From Opitutales bacterium (GTDB taxonomy: Bacteria; Verrucomicrobiota; Verrucomicrobiia; Opitutales; UBA2995), in the NCBI GenBank assembly GCA_022824405.1, contig JAJDZZ010000029.1, forward strand, positions 1-33,206: a stretch of 33,206 nt of DNA, written 5' to 3'. Under the pieces are notes generated by a model. It was not told the DNA's origin, made no database searches, and was given only the letters and a program-made list of their open reading frames with translations. The position numbers and the translations under genes were made by a program. Positions 24,956 through 33,023 of the stretch are shown here, in pieces; positions within the stretch are counted from its first letter, which is position 1, and each line of letters begins with the position of its first letter.

Positions 24956-26293
24956 TTATTTATGAACCCCACCCTGGCTGCAGTGATTGCTCAATTTCGC
25001 CACTAAATCGTTCAAAGGGGTTTCCTCCTCTTTCCCGGTCCTGAGATGCTTGATCTTGGCCACTCCTTTTTCTATTTCATCTTCTCCGAAAATGACGGCC
25101 AAGCCGGCCCCGCTTTGGTGGGCGGCCTTGAATTGTTTGCCGAAAGCCACCGGACGCAGGGGGTACTCGACGCTTAAACCGGCCCGGCGCAGGTCCTGAA
25201 GGTGTCCCAGGGCCACCGCCGCTGGTTCGCCTTTACCCATTATGATAAAGAGATCCGGCTTTTGCGGCCGGTTGGGTAGCAAACCTTTTTCAGAGAGAAT
25301 CTCCCCGATCACCACGTCCCCCATGGCAAAGCCCACAGCGGGCATATCGGGACCCCCCAGTTTTTTTACCAGGTGGTTGTAGCGGCCCCCTCCGGCGATA
25401 GCCCGATATTCCCCCTGCTTGTCGAAAGCCTCGAAAACAAACCCCGTGTAGTAAGCCAGACCCCGCACGACCCCCATGTCGATGCATATCCAATCACCCA
25501 ACCCCATTCTTTCCAGTCGTTCGAGCAATTCGGACCAGGAGGATAAACGCCTTTTCACGGCATCGCTCAACTCTCCCCCGGACAGGTGATCCCGGAAAAA
25601 CACGGAAAGTTCATCCATTTTCCTCGCCCGGGTCAGGGTCTCCACCTTGAACAGGAAATCTTCAGCGGCGCCGTGGAAGAAAGGCCGCAACCGTTCCAAA
25701 ACCACGTCCCGCGACAAACGTTCCCTTTTGTCGATCAGGCCGAGCAGGGCCAAAATGGCTTTCTCTCCCAGTCCCAGGCTCCTCAGATACAGAATCCACA
25801 AGTCCCGGTCGCTTATCCGGACGACAAAATCGTCCTCGCTCAGGCCCATCATCCTCAGGCTGTGAATGAGCGTCGCAATGACCTCCGCGTCGGCGCCGGG
25901 ACCGGCTTCGCCGAAAATATCCGCGTTGAATTGATAGAAGGAACGCAACCGGCCCTTTTGTCGGCGCTCGTAGCGAAAGTTCTCCCCGATGCAAAACCAC
26001 TTGATGGGGCGCTTCATGGCTTGGGCCCGGGCCGCAACCATGCGGGCCAGGCTCGGGGTCATCTCGGGTCGCAGGGCCACATCCCTTCCACCCCGGTCGG
26101 TAAAGGCAAAGAGCTGACCGACAATTTCATCGCCCGACTTCTCCTTGAACAATTCGAGGGATTCGAGGATGGGACCATCGCATTCCTTGAAGTTGAAGGA
26201 AAGCGCGGCGCGGCGCCAAATCCGGAAGAGATAATTGCGCACCGCGCAAACATCAGGGTAAAAATCCCTGAATCCGGGCAAGGTTTTAAACAT
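24956..26293 (-). CDS. hisS: Histidyl-tRNA synthetase
   Basis: This class II synthetase charges tRNA-His. The start MFKTLPGFRDFYPDVCAVRN has the conserved GxRDFxP motif 1 region. Motif 2 is FRYERRQKGRLRSFYQFNAD, with Arg where most homologues have Pro after YER. The histidine-binding motif is RGLAYYTGFVFEAF, and GGGRYNHLVKKLGG with AVGFAMGDVVI gives motif 3. The anticodon-binding domain follows (DLFIIMGKG to AVIFGEDE). At 445 residues the length is normal. It lies 44 nt downstream of the IHF/HU-like gene on the same strand and is probably co-transcribed with it. Confidence 0.95.
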   Translation of the reverse strand: MFKTLPGFRDFYPDVCAVRNYLFRIWRRAALSFNFKECDGPILESLELFKEKSGDEIVGQLFAFTDRGGRDVALRPEMTPSLARMVAARAQAMKRPIKWFCIGENFRYERRQKGRLRSFYQFNADIFGEAGPGADAEVIATLIHSLRMMGLSEDDFVVRISDRDLWILYLRSLGLGEKAILALLGLIDKRERLSRDVVLERLRPFFHGAAEDFLFKVETLTRARKMDELSVFFRDHLSGGELSDAVKRRLSSWSELLERLERMGLGDWICIDMGVVRGLAYYTGFVFEAFDKQGEYRAIAGGGRYNHLVKKLGGPDMPAVGFAMGDVVIGEILSEKGLLPNRPQKPDLFIIMGKGEPAAVALGHLQDLRRAGLSVEYPLRPVAFGKQFKAAHQSGAGLAVIFGEDEIEKGVAKIKHLRTGKEEETPLNDLVAKLSNHCSQGGVHK

Positions 26294-26337
26294 CGGGAAA
26301 CGTGCGCGGATATCCGCCGGGAACCCCCCATTCAGGA

Positions 26338-26646
26338 TCAGAGTTCGTCCAGGTTCAATTCCTTCAAATTAACCTTGAGGTCTTTTCCGACTTTGAATTT
26401 AACCACGGCCCGCCTTGGAATGACCACGTCTATTTCCGGTTTGTTCGGGTTGCGGCCAACCCGGGCTTTGCGAACCTGAATCTCGAAAACTCCAAAATTT
26501 CTCAGTTCCACATTCTGGCCCCGGCTCAAGGAACGGGCGATTGCATCCAAAGTCAGTTGAACGATCTCCTTTACTTCCTTTTGTGGGTAATGGGTTCTCT
26601 GGTAAATATCCAGAACGATGTCTCGCTTCGTCAAATTTTCTGGCAT
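26338..26646 (-). CDS. IHF/HU-family DNA-binding protein
   Basis: This 102-residue nucleoid protein has the HU/IHF fold. The helical dimerisation part (NLTKRDIVLDIYQRTHYPQK) is followed by ELRNFGVFEIQVRKARVGRN, the hallmark of the beta-arm base, and by the NPNKPEI arm whose proline intercalates in DNA. The C-terminal tail (VNLKELNLDEL) is about ten residues longer than in most HU proteins, closer to IHF subunits. Whether it acts as homodimer or with another subunit cannot be told. It is divergent from the ClpX-like gene across a 104-nt AT-rich region and precedes hisS on its own strand. Confidence 0.92.
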   Translation of the reverse strand: MPENLTKRDIVLDIYQRTHYPQKEVKEIVQLTLDAIARSLSRGQNVELRNFGVFEIQVRKARVGRNPNKPEIDVVIPRRAVVKFKVGKDLKVNLKELNLDEL

Positions 26647-26750
26647 AAGCTGGTTCGCTCAGTTTCAAAATATACTTGAATTTAAGTGAAAGATTGGGTT
26701 TTCCATTCGTCAATGGCAAAGAAAAATTTGCTCTGAAATTTTACAAGTGT

Positions 26751-28340
26751 ATGAGTGACAAAGACACAAAAAACCCATTCGAGGAAATTCAAAAGCAACT
26801 CCAGGAAATTCTGAAGTCCGGGAATTCCAATATCACGGTATCGCCTTACGTCGCCCCTCAGCCGACTCCCCCGCCTCAAACGCCACCGGAAAGCGGCCCC
26901 AAGGAAAACGAAGTATTGCAACGGATCCGAGCCTTCAATCGGAAACCCAAGGAGATTCGCGATTACCTCGACCGTTTCGTCATCCGCCAAACCGAAGCCA
27001 AGAAAGTGCTCTCAGTGGCCATCTGCGATCACTACAACCAGGTGCGCCAGTGCATCGAGGATCCCCAGTTGGCGGAAAAGGAATACCACAAACAGAATAT
27101 CCTCCTTCTCGGCCCGACCGGGGTAGGCAAAACCTACCTCATGCGCAACATCGCCAAGCTCATTGGGGTGCCGTTCGTCAAGGCTGACGCCACAAAATTC
27201 AGCGAAACCGGGTATGTGGGCGCAGACGTGGAAGACTTGGTCCGGGATCTCTACAAATTGGCCAATAATAATGCCGAACTGGCCCAGTACGGCATTATCT
27301 ATATCGATGAAATCGATAAGATTGCCGGCCACAGCAACCTGGCGGGAAAGGACGTTTCCGGACGGGGCGTGCAAATCAACCTCCTCAAACTCATGGAAAA
27401 TGCGGAGGTAAACCTGTTCAGTCCGCACGATATGATGGGGCAAATGAAAGCCATGATGGAAATGAGTCGCGGTGGAAAAAGTCAGAAACGCACCCTCAGC
27501 ACGAAAAACATTTTATTTATCGTTTCCGGAGCCTTCGACAAACTGGCCGAAAACGTGAAAAAACGGCTCGACCGCAGCCAAATCGGGTTTTCCCAGGACC
27601 GAAAGGAGGAAAAGGATTCCCATTTCCTCAAGCTCACCCAAACGAGAGACTTCATCGAATACGGGTTTGAACCGGAATTCATCGGGCGCCTCCCGGTTCG
27701 GGTGGCCTGCGAACCTCTGTCGGCCGAGGATCTGGCCGAAATTCTCAAGAATTCCGAAGGTAGTATTCTCGATCAGTACCGGCGCGATTTCAAAGGATAC
27801 AACATCGGATTTACCATTACCGATGAGGCCATATTTGAAATCGCCCGCCTCGCCGCAAAGGAAAAGACCGGGGCTCGCGGACTCATGACGGTATTGGAAA
27901 AGACGTTTCGCGACTTCAAATTCGAACTCTCCTCCACCCTCATTCACAATTTTGAGGTCACTACCGAAACGGTAGAGGATCCCAACAAGGCCCTGGCCGA
28001 CCTGCTCATGAACAATCAGGAAGCCCTGAATGAATTTCTGTTTAAGCGGGTGGAAGAATTTCAGCGCAGTTTTCGCAAGAAACACGGTCTCGAAATCGAT
28101 TTCTCCAAAGAGGCCTGCGAAAAGCTGGTGGCAATGGCGGTCGATGAAGACCGTTCCACCAATTCCCTCTGCGAACAGTTGTTCAAGGACTACGAGCACG
28201 GTTTGAAAATCGTGGCCCGCAACTCGGGTAAGACCCGCTTTCTCATCACTCCCGAGGCAGTGGAAAATCCGGATGCGGAGCTGTCCAAATGGGTAGTGGA
28301 AAGCTTTAAGCAAAAGACTCCCCCCACTTCCCATGCCTGA
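26751..28340 (+). CDS. ClpX-like AAA+ ATPase with duplicated C-terminal subdomain, no zinc finger
   Basis: The start at ATG 26751 gives 529 residues; the open frame from TTG 26676 adds an implausible tail. It is a protein-unfolding AAA+ ATPase related to ClpX. Walker A is GPTGVGKT (121-128), Walker B IIYIDE (182-187), the substrate-gripping pore loop GYVG (154-157), the arginine finger lies in FEPEFIGRLPV, and sensor 2 is GAR (374-376). IGF at 278-280 matches the ClpP-docking loop of ClpX, so it may feed a ClpP peptidase. The N-terminal C4 zinc domain of normal ClpX is replaced by about 60 residues with a Pro-rich stretch. Residues about 352-420 and 447-515 look like two copies of the small subdomain, the second lacking the GAR motif. 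It overlaps the UbiE gene by 8 nt. Confidence 0.85.
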   Translation: MSDKDTKNPFEEIQKQLQEILKSGNSNITVSPYVAPQPTPPPQTPPESGPKENEVLQRIRAFNRKPKEIRDYLDRFVIRQTEAKKVLSVAICDHYNQVRQCIEDPQLAEKEYHKQNILLLGPTGVGKTYLMRNIAKLIGVPFVKADATKFSETGYVGADVEDLVRDLYKLANNNAELAQYGIIYIDEIDKIAGHSNLAGKDVSGRGVQINLLKLMENAEVNLFSPHDMMGQMKAMMEMSRGGKSQKRTLSTKNILFIVSGAFDKLAENVKKRLDRSQIGFSQDRKEEKDSHFLKLTQTRDFIEYGFEPEFIGRLPVRVACEPLSAEDLAEILKNSEGSILDQYRRDFKGYNIGFTITDEAIFEIARLAAKEKTGARGLMTVLEKTFRDFKFELSSTLIHNFEVTTETVEDPNKALADLLMNNQEALNEFLFKRVEEFQRSFRKKHGLEIDFSKEACEKLVAMAVDEDRSTNSLCEQLFKDYEHGLKIVARNSGKTRFLITPEAVENPDAELSKWVVESFKQKTPPTSHA

Positions 28341-29028
28341 AGCAGAGGCGGTTTGCCGGATGTTTGGCCGGATCGCCAAACGCTACGATCTGTCTAATCA
28401 TCTCCTGAGCTGGGGTATCGATTTCTGGTGGCGGCGAACCCTGGTCCGAAGGGTCAAACGGACCAATCCGGGCAACGTGGTCGATCTGGCAACGGGCAGC
28501 GGGGACGTGGCCTTCGCTCTGAAAAGGAAGCTGGGGGTCCGGACGAAGGTGCAAGGACTAGATTTTTGCCAGCCTATGCTGGACGAAGCCGAACGCAAAC
28601 GCCGGAATCGGAACCCCGTTCCGGCCATCCATTTCGGATGGGCCGATATCCTCGACCTCCCTCTGGAAAGCGACTCGGTGGATGCCGTAACCGTGGCCTT
28701 CGGGATTCGCAACCTGGAAAATCGTTCCCGCGGCCTGGAAGAAATACGGCGCATCCTGCGCCCGGGCGGGAAAGTGTTCATCCTGGAGTTTTCCCAGCCC
28801 TACCGGTGGTTTCGCCCCTTCTATTACACCTACCTGAAATACGTGCTCCCCGTTCTGGCCGGCTGGATCACGGGCCGGCCGGAGGCATACGATTACCTTG
28901 GCGGCACCATTGTAAAATTTCCGCGGCGCAGGGGCCTCACCTTGGAAATACGGGAAGCGGGCTTCCACGACGTCCTCGCCATCCCCATGACCCTGGGCAT
29001 CGTCTCCATCCACCAAGGCACGGCCTGA
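28333..29028 (+). CDS. UbiE/MenG-family quinone methyltransferase
   Basis: This 231-residue SAM-dependent C-methyltransferase belongs to the UbiE/COQ5 family, which methylates demethylmenaquinone (or the ubiquinone precursor). The N-terminus has MFGRIAKRYDLSNHLLSWG; the SAM motif is VVDLATGSGDVAFAL (49-63), followed by GLDFCQPMLDEAE and the family signature VAFGIRNLENRSRGLEEIRR. RPGGKVFILEFSQP and YDYLGGTIVKFP complete the pattern. The menaquinone role is inferred from the family and probable phylum; no other quinone gene is nearby. Its ATG lies inside the end of the ClpX-like gene, so translation is probably coupled. Confidence 0.9.
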   Translation: MPEAEAVCRMFGRIAKRYDLSNHLLSWGIDFWWRRTLVRRVKRTNPGNVVDLATGSGDVAFALKRKLGVRTKVQGLDFCQPMLDEAERKRRNRNPVPAIHFGWADILDLPLESDSVDAVTVAFGIRNLENRSRGLEEIRRILRPGGKVFILEFSQPYRWFRPFYYTYLKYVLPVLAGWITGRPEAYDYLGGTIVKFPRRRGLTLEIREAGFHDVLAIPMTLGIVSIHQGTA

Positions 29029-29123
29029 GGCGGAAGAAGGAAACCGCCCCTTCAGATTTTCTTGAACTCGCTCTTGAAACTTTGGTCTATATACCTTTGC
29101 CTAATCTCCCCGAACCCCATCCC

Positions 29124-29822
29124 ATGAAATTGCAAGCGCATGTGATATTACTACTCATCCCGCTCATTCCATTAGGGCTTATGGCCCAGGGAGAACCCAA
29201 TGAAGAGGGATTTAAAACGTCCACTATTTCCGATTACCTTTCCTCAAAATATAAATGGGAAAAGCCTGAGCCCGAGGCCGAAAAGGCTGAGAACCGGAAC
29301 GATACCCCGTTAAAGTCGGCCCAACAAAAGGAGGCGGAACGCCAAGCCTCCATCCAAGCCCAGATACGAGAGAGGAACAGGGCGGATCCCCGCAGATCCG
29401 ATAGCAGAATTACGGAGGAGGAAGAAGGACTCGATACGGTGGAGCTGAAGGAGTATCAGGTGAGCGAACTCTATTCACCGCTCATGCGGATGTCCGAAAT
29501 CAAAAACCTCGATGTAATCGACCCGGCTTCAGGGGGACGATACCTGTCCGAATCCTATTACACGGACTTTGAAAACAATATCCTGAACCGCTGGACCATT
29601 CCCCTGATCGGCCGTTCCCAGGAACAGCGCGCCAAAGAGGAGTACCGGCAACAGCAATTCCAGGCATTTTTGACCGAGGCGGAGAAAACGCTGGAACATC
29701 TCGACAACCTGGACCCCGAGTACGCCAAACAAGTCCGCAAGGAGTTCAGCGAAACTCACCACCAATACAACGTGAACGAAAAGAACGTCCACCTCTACGA
29801 CAGTCCCGAGGCCGAATTTTAG
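29124..29822 (+). CDS. Secreted protein of unknown function
   Basis: I do not recognise this 232-residue protein. ATG 29124 begins a clear signal peptide (MKLQAHVILLLIPLIPLGLM), so it is exported. Residues about 35-115 are strongly charged and probably helical (many Glu, Lys, Arg and Gln), followed by a more ordered segment (VELKEYQVSELYSPLMRM, then DFENNILNRWTIPLIGRSQE) and a further Glu/Gln-rich helical stretch to the end. An open frame in the same phase extends far upstream through the UbiE gene, but the signal peptide marks the real start. It is preceded by a 95-nt gap and followed 40 nt later by the SDR gene, on the same strand. Confidence 0.72.
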   Translation: MKLQAHVILLLIPLIPLGLMAQGEPNEEGFKTSTISDYLSSKYKWEKPEPEAEKAENRNDTPLKSAQQKEAERQASIQAQIRERNRADPRRSDSRITEEEEGLDTVELKEYQVSELYSPLMRMSEIKNLDVIDPASGGRYLSESYYTDFENNILNRWTIPLIGRSQEQRAKEEYRQQQFQAFLTEAEKTLEHLDNLDPEYAKQVRKEFSETHHQYNVNEKNVHLYDSPEAEF

Positions 29823-29862
29823 GAATAGAGGGGTCTCCCACCTACCACCTCTTCACAAACGC

Positions 29863-30606
29863 ATGGCGCCATCCTTTAGTGGACACGTAATCCTGGTTAC
29901 CGGCTCCACCCGAGGCATTGGAAGAGCCATCGCGGAGGCGCTGGTGGAAAGAGGAGCAACGGTCGCCATTCACGGCAGGACCCTCGCCCAAGTCGAAAAA
30001 GTCTGCTCCGCCATTCATCCAGGCCGGACTATTCCCGTTTCGGCCGATTTATCGGAGCCGGAAGCGGCGGGCCTATTGGTCGATGCGGTCTTTCGGAAAG
30101 GAGGACGCCTGGACGGTTTGGTAAATAACGCCGGAGCCGGTCGCGCCGTCGCTTTTCGCGGTCTCAAGCTGGAAGACTGGCGGGCAACCCACCGATTGAA
30201 CCTGGAATCCGCCTTCGTGGCCTGCCGTAGAGCTTATTCCATAATGCGTCGGGCCCGGTCGGGATCGATCGTCAACATGGCATCCCTGGCGGCCCATGGA
30301 CCCGGGCGGATGATGGGGGCGGATTACGCCGCTTCCAAAGCCGGCCTCATCAGTTTGACCCGCAGCTTTGCCCTGGAAGCGGCCCGCTTCGGCATACGGT
30401 GCAACGCGGTCTCTCCAGGCATGGTGGAAACGGAAATGACCGAGGGATTGACCGAGGAAAATATCAGGAATCTGGCCATTCCCCTGAAGCGATTAGGCAA
30501 GCCGGAGGACGTGGCCAACGTGGTGGCATTTCTCATTTCCGAGGAAGCCTCCTACCTTACCGGACAGGTGATTCACGTGGACGGCGGCCAGTTCATGTAC
30601 GGATAG
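29863..30606 (+). CDS. Short-chain dehydrogenase/reductase, FabG-like 3-oxoacyl-ACP reductase
   Basis: This 247-residue protein is a classical SDR. The cofactor motif TGSTRGIG (13-20), NNAGAGR (88-94), the catalytic triad Ser141, Tyr155 and Lys159 (in NMASLAAHG and DYAASKAG) and the closing GQVIHVDGGQFMYG are all present. HGRT after the second strand suggests NADPH. FabG proteins reduce 3-oxoacyl-ACP. The neighbours, a ketosynthase 4 nt downstream and an ACP, support that role here, though SDR specificity cannot be read directly. It is first of a four-gene set. Confidence 0.88.
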   Translation: MAPSFSGHVILVTGSTRGIGRAIAEALVERGATVAIHGRTLAQVEKVCSAIHPGRTIPVSADLSEPEAAGLLVDAVFRKGGRLDGLVNNAGAGRAVAFRGLKLEDWRATHRLNLESAFVACRRAYSIMRRARSGSIVNMASLAAHGPGRMMGADYAASKAGLISLTRSFALEAARFGIRCNAVSPGMVETEMTEGLTEENIRNLAIPLKRLGKPEDVANVVAFLISEEASYLTGQVIHVDGGQFMYG

Positions 30607-30610
30607 AGTC

Positions 30611-31876
30611 ATGCCAGACCGGTCCAGTTCTTATCCAGCTTCCCCGCGCCGCGTCGTGGTGACGGGCATGGGTATTGCCTGCGCCCTGGGCATTGAGGAA
30701 ACGGTAGTTTGGCAAAACCTCATGGCTGGAAAAAGCGGCATCGGACATTTGCGGGCCTTCGATACCGCCTCTTACAAGATACATATTGGAGCAGAGGTGC
30801 CGGAAGGGCTGATAAAGGGCAAACTCAAGGAGTTGCGCCGTCGGCCCATCGACCGCGCCCTGGACTTGGCCGTGGTGGTGGCCTGGGATGCCCTTACCCA
30901 AGCCAGGCTCATTGCCCGGAAGCCGCCTTGGTCGGAACAGGACGTGGCAGTCCTGTACGGAACAGGTGTGGGAAGCGCCCAAAGCCACTTCAACGCCTTT
31001 TCCACTTTTTTTGAGAAGGGCCCGAGGAGCCTTCGCCCGACCACCGTGCCTCGGTGCATGTACAACGCAATTTCCGCCGGGGTTTCCATGCAATTCAAGT
31101 TGACCGGATCCAACTACGTGGTGGTATCGGCCTGCAACTCGGCCGCCAATGCCATGGGAACGGCCTTCCGCATGATACGGGACGGTTACGCCGAAAAGGT
31201 GCTGTGCGGTGGGTCGGACGGGTTCTTCGACCCCTTCTTTTTCGGGGTATGGAATAATATCGGGGTGCTTTCCCCTATCGAAGATCCGGCCAAGGCATGC
31301 CGTCCCTTTGCCGAAGATCGGCGTGGAACCGTCCTGGGGGAAGGGGCCGGAGCCCTTGTTATGGAAACACTCCAAGGAGCTACGGCCAGAGGAGCCGATA
31401 TTCGCGGGGAAATACTCGGTTACGGGGAATCCTCGGACGCATCGCACATCACCCGACCCAGCGTGGAAGGCCAGGCCAAGGCCATCCGCATGGCCCTGGA
31501 CGATGCTGGTCTCCAGCCAGGGGAAATTGCCTTGATCAACGCCCATGGAACCGCCACCCACAGCAACGACGCCACGGAGAGCAAATCCGTGAGGACCGCC
31601 TTGGGGTCTGCCGCCGACCGGATTCCGGTCATGGCCAACAAGAGTTATTTCGGACACGCCCTTGGAGCATCCGGAATCCTGGAAACCATCACCACCCTGC
31701 TGGCTCTGGAGCGCGGTATGGCGCCACCGAATCTCAACCTTGAAAATCCCGACCCGGCCTGTAACTTGAACCTTATCGGAAATAAACCCACGTCCATCGA
31801 TCGGGGTCCAGCCATGAAAAACAGTTTCGGTTTCGGCGGCGCCAACGGGGTCTTGATCGTGGGTCCCACCACCTGA
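30611..31876 (+). CDS. FabF-like beta-ketoacyl-ACP synthase
   Basis: This 421-residue condensing enzyme elongates acyl-ACP with malonyl-ACP. It begins RRVVVTGMGIACALG and has the complete Cys-His-His active site: Cys175 in VVSACNSAANAMG, His312 in INAHGTATHSND and His349 in NKSYFGHALGASG, with Lys344 in place. It is therefore an active ketosynthase rather than a chain-length factor. The GFGGANGVLIV ending is usual. It starts 4 nt after the reductase and ends 9 nt before the ACP. Compared with housekeeping FabF the sequence context (dedicated ACP and LpxL-like acyltransferase) points to a specialised acyl chain. Confidence 0.9.
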   Translation: MPDRSSSYPASPRRVVVTGMGIACALGIEETVVWQNLMAGKSGIGHLRAFDTASYKIHIGAEVPEGLIKGKLKELRRRPIDRALDLAVVVAWDALTQARLIARKPPWSEQDVAVLYGTGVGSAQSHFNAFSTFFEKGPRSLRPTTVPRCMYNAISAGVSMQFKLTGSNYVVVSACNSAANAMGTAFRMIRDGYAEKVLCGGSDGFFDPFFFGVWNNIGVLSPIEDPAKACRPFAEDRRGTVLGEGAGALVMETLQGATARGADIRGEILGYGESSDASHITRPSVEGQAKAIRMALDDAGLQPGEIALINAHGTATHSNDATESKSVRTALGSAADRIPVMANKSYFGHALGASGILETITTLLALERGMAPPNLNLENPDPACNLNLIGNKPTSIDRGPAMKNSFGFGGANGVLIVGPTT

Positions 31877-31885
31877 TACTTATAC

Positions 31886-32143
31886 ATGAGTGAAAAACCA
31901 AAAGCGGACCTGATCGTCGAGAAGTTGCGGGAAATCATGGAAACCTCGGCAACGGAGGAACTCGACTGGAGCAACTACGGCCCCCAATCCACCATCGAAT
32001 CCCTGGGGCTGGATTCGCTCACCATTCTGGACCTTCTTTACGACGTCGAACAAGAACTCGGGGTGCACCTGGAAGCAATAGACATCGTTTCGGTTGGGAA
32101 CATTGGGGAAATGGCTTCACTGCTGATCGACCGAGGCGCTTGA
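31886..32143 (+). CDS. Acyl carrier protein
   Basis: This 85-residue four-helix carrier has the phosphopantetheine attachment serine Ser44 in GLDSLTILDLLYDVEQELG. The GLDSL motif (instead of the DSL of housekeeping AcpP) and the helix II sequence suggest a cluster-specific carrier. It carries the growing acyl chain between the reductase, the ketosynthase and the acyltransferase. The stop overlaps the TTG start of the acyltransferase gene, so carrier and acyltransferase are translationally coupled, a hint that they act together. Confidence 0.9.
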   Translation: MSEKPKADLIVEKLREIMETSATEELDWSNYGPQSTIESLGLDSLTILDLLYDVEQELGVHLEAIDIVSVGNIGEMASLLIDRGA

Positions 32144-33021
32144 AGAGCATCCGTCATATTATCGAGTACTGTCTGGCCCGCATCCTACTCCTGTTCGTCG
32201 ATAACCTTCCCTTCGGAATATCCTGCCTGGTGGCCCGGGGCGCCGCCAATCTCTGGTGGGCATTCGACCCCCGGCGGCGCAAGGTCGCGCGCGACAATAT
32301 TCTTCGCAGCGGGATCGAAACCGACCCGAAGCGAGCCCTCGCCATGGCCAGGGGAGCAACCCAACACATGGCGCTGCTGATAGTCGAATCCCTTCGGTCC
32401 CATCAGTTTCTCACCGGCGAAAGATTTCGGGATCATCTGGAGATCAATATAAAACCGGACGTGCTCGCGGCTCTGGAGAACCCGGACCAGGGCCTGATCA
32501 TGGCCTCGGGACATTTCGGAAATTGGGAAATTGCGGCCCATTTTCTTTCCCGTTACAAGCCCGTGGTTGGAATCACCCGCCGTATGAACAATCCCCTCAT
32601 GGAAAAGCTGGTGCAAAGCCGGAAGTCCTCCCACCGGTTCCGTCCCATCCCCAAACGCGACAGCAACTCGGCTCGCTTTCTGGAGGTGTTGGAAAACAAG
32701 GAAATTCTGGCCCTGCTCTTCGATCAGCACGCCGCAACCCATAACATGTCGATCGACTTTTTCGGACACCCCGCCGCCACCTTCAAAACAGTGGCCATGC
32801 TCCACTTGGTCACCCGGGCTCCTCTCTGCTTCGGGGCCTGCAGAAGGATCGGCCCCCTCAAATTCGAAATTTTCACCTCTCATCTCATTCAATGCCCTCC
32901 CAGCGGCAATAAAAACGAGGACATACGTTCCATACTGAACCAATTGACCCAATATCTGGAAGATGCCATTGGCCAGGCGCCCGACCAGTATGTCTGGGGC
33001 CACCGCCGCTGGAGAGATTGA
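32140..33021 (+). CDS. LpxL-like lysophospholipid/lipid A acyltransferase family protein
   Basis: This 293-residue membrane-associated acyltransferase has the family HxxxxE motif in GHFGNWEIAAHFLS (His125, Glu130) and the later LLFDQHAA, both typical of LpxL/LpxM-type proteins that transfer acyl chains from ACP to lipid acceptors. The N-terminal hydrophobic stretch (CLARILLLFVDNLPFGISCL) anchors it at the inner membrane. The start is TTG 32140, overlapping the ACP stop. In homologues the acceptor can be lipid A; here, next to a dedicated ketosynthase and ACP, another acceptor such as an ornithine or glycine lipid is equally possible. It is the last gene of the plus-strand run. Confidence 0.85.
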   Translation: MKSIRHIIEYCLARILLLFVDNLPFGISCLVARGAANLWWAFDPRRRKVARDNILRSGIETDPKRALAMARGATQHMALLIVESLRSHQFLTGERFRDHLEINIKPDVLAALENPDQGLIMASGHFGNWEIAAHFLSRYKPVVGITRRMNNPLMEKLVQSRKSSHRFRPIPKRDSNSARFLEVLENKEILALLFDQHAATHNMSIDFFGHPAATFKTVAMLHLVTRAPLCFGACRRIGPLKFEIFTSHLIQCPPSGNKNEDIRSILNQLTQYLEDAIGQAPDQYVWGHRRWRD

Positions 33022-33023
33022 CC

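Noticed and set aside
28428..29123. Upstream extension of the secreted-protein frame through the UbiE gene
   Set aside because: It is out of frame with the well-conserved UbiE protein; a signal peptide at 29124 marks the real start.
30593..31657. 354-residue frame antisense to the ketosynthase
   Set aside because: The sense strand encodes an intact ketosynthase with all catalytic residues; the antisense product is Gly/His-rich without domains.
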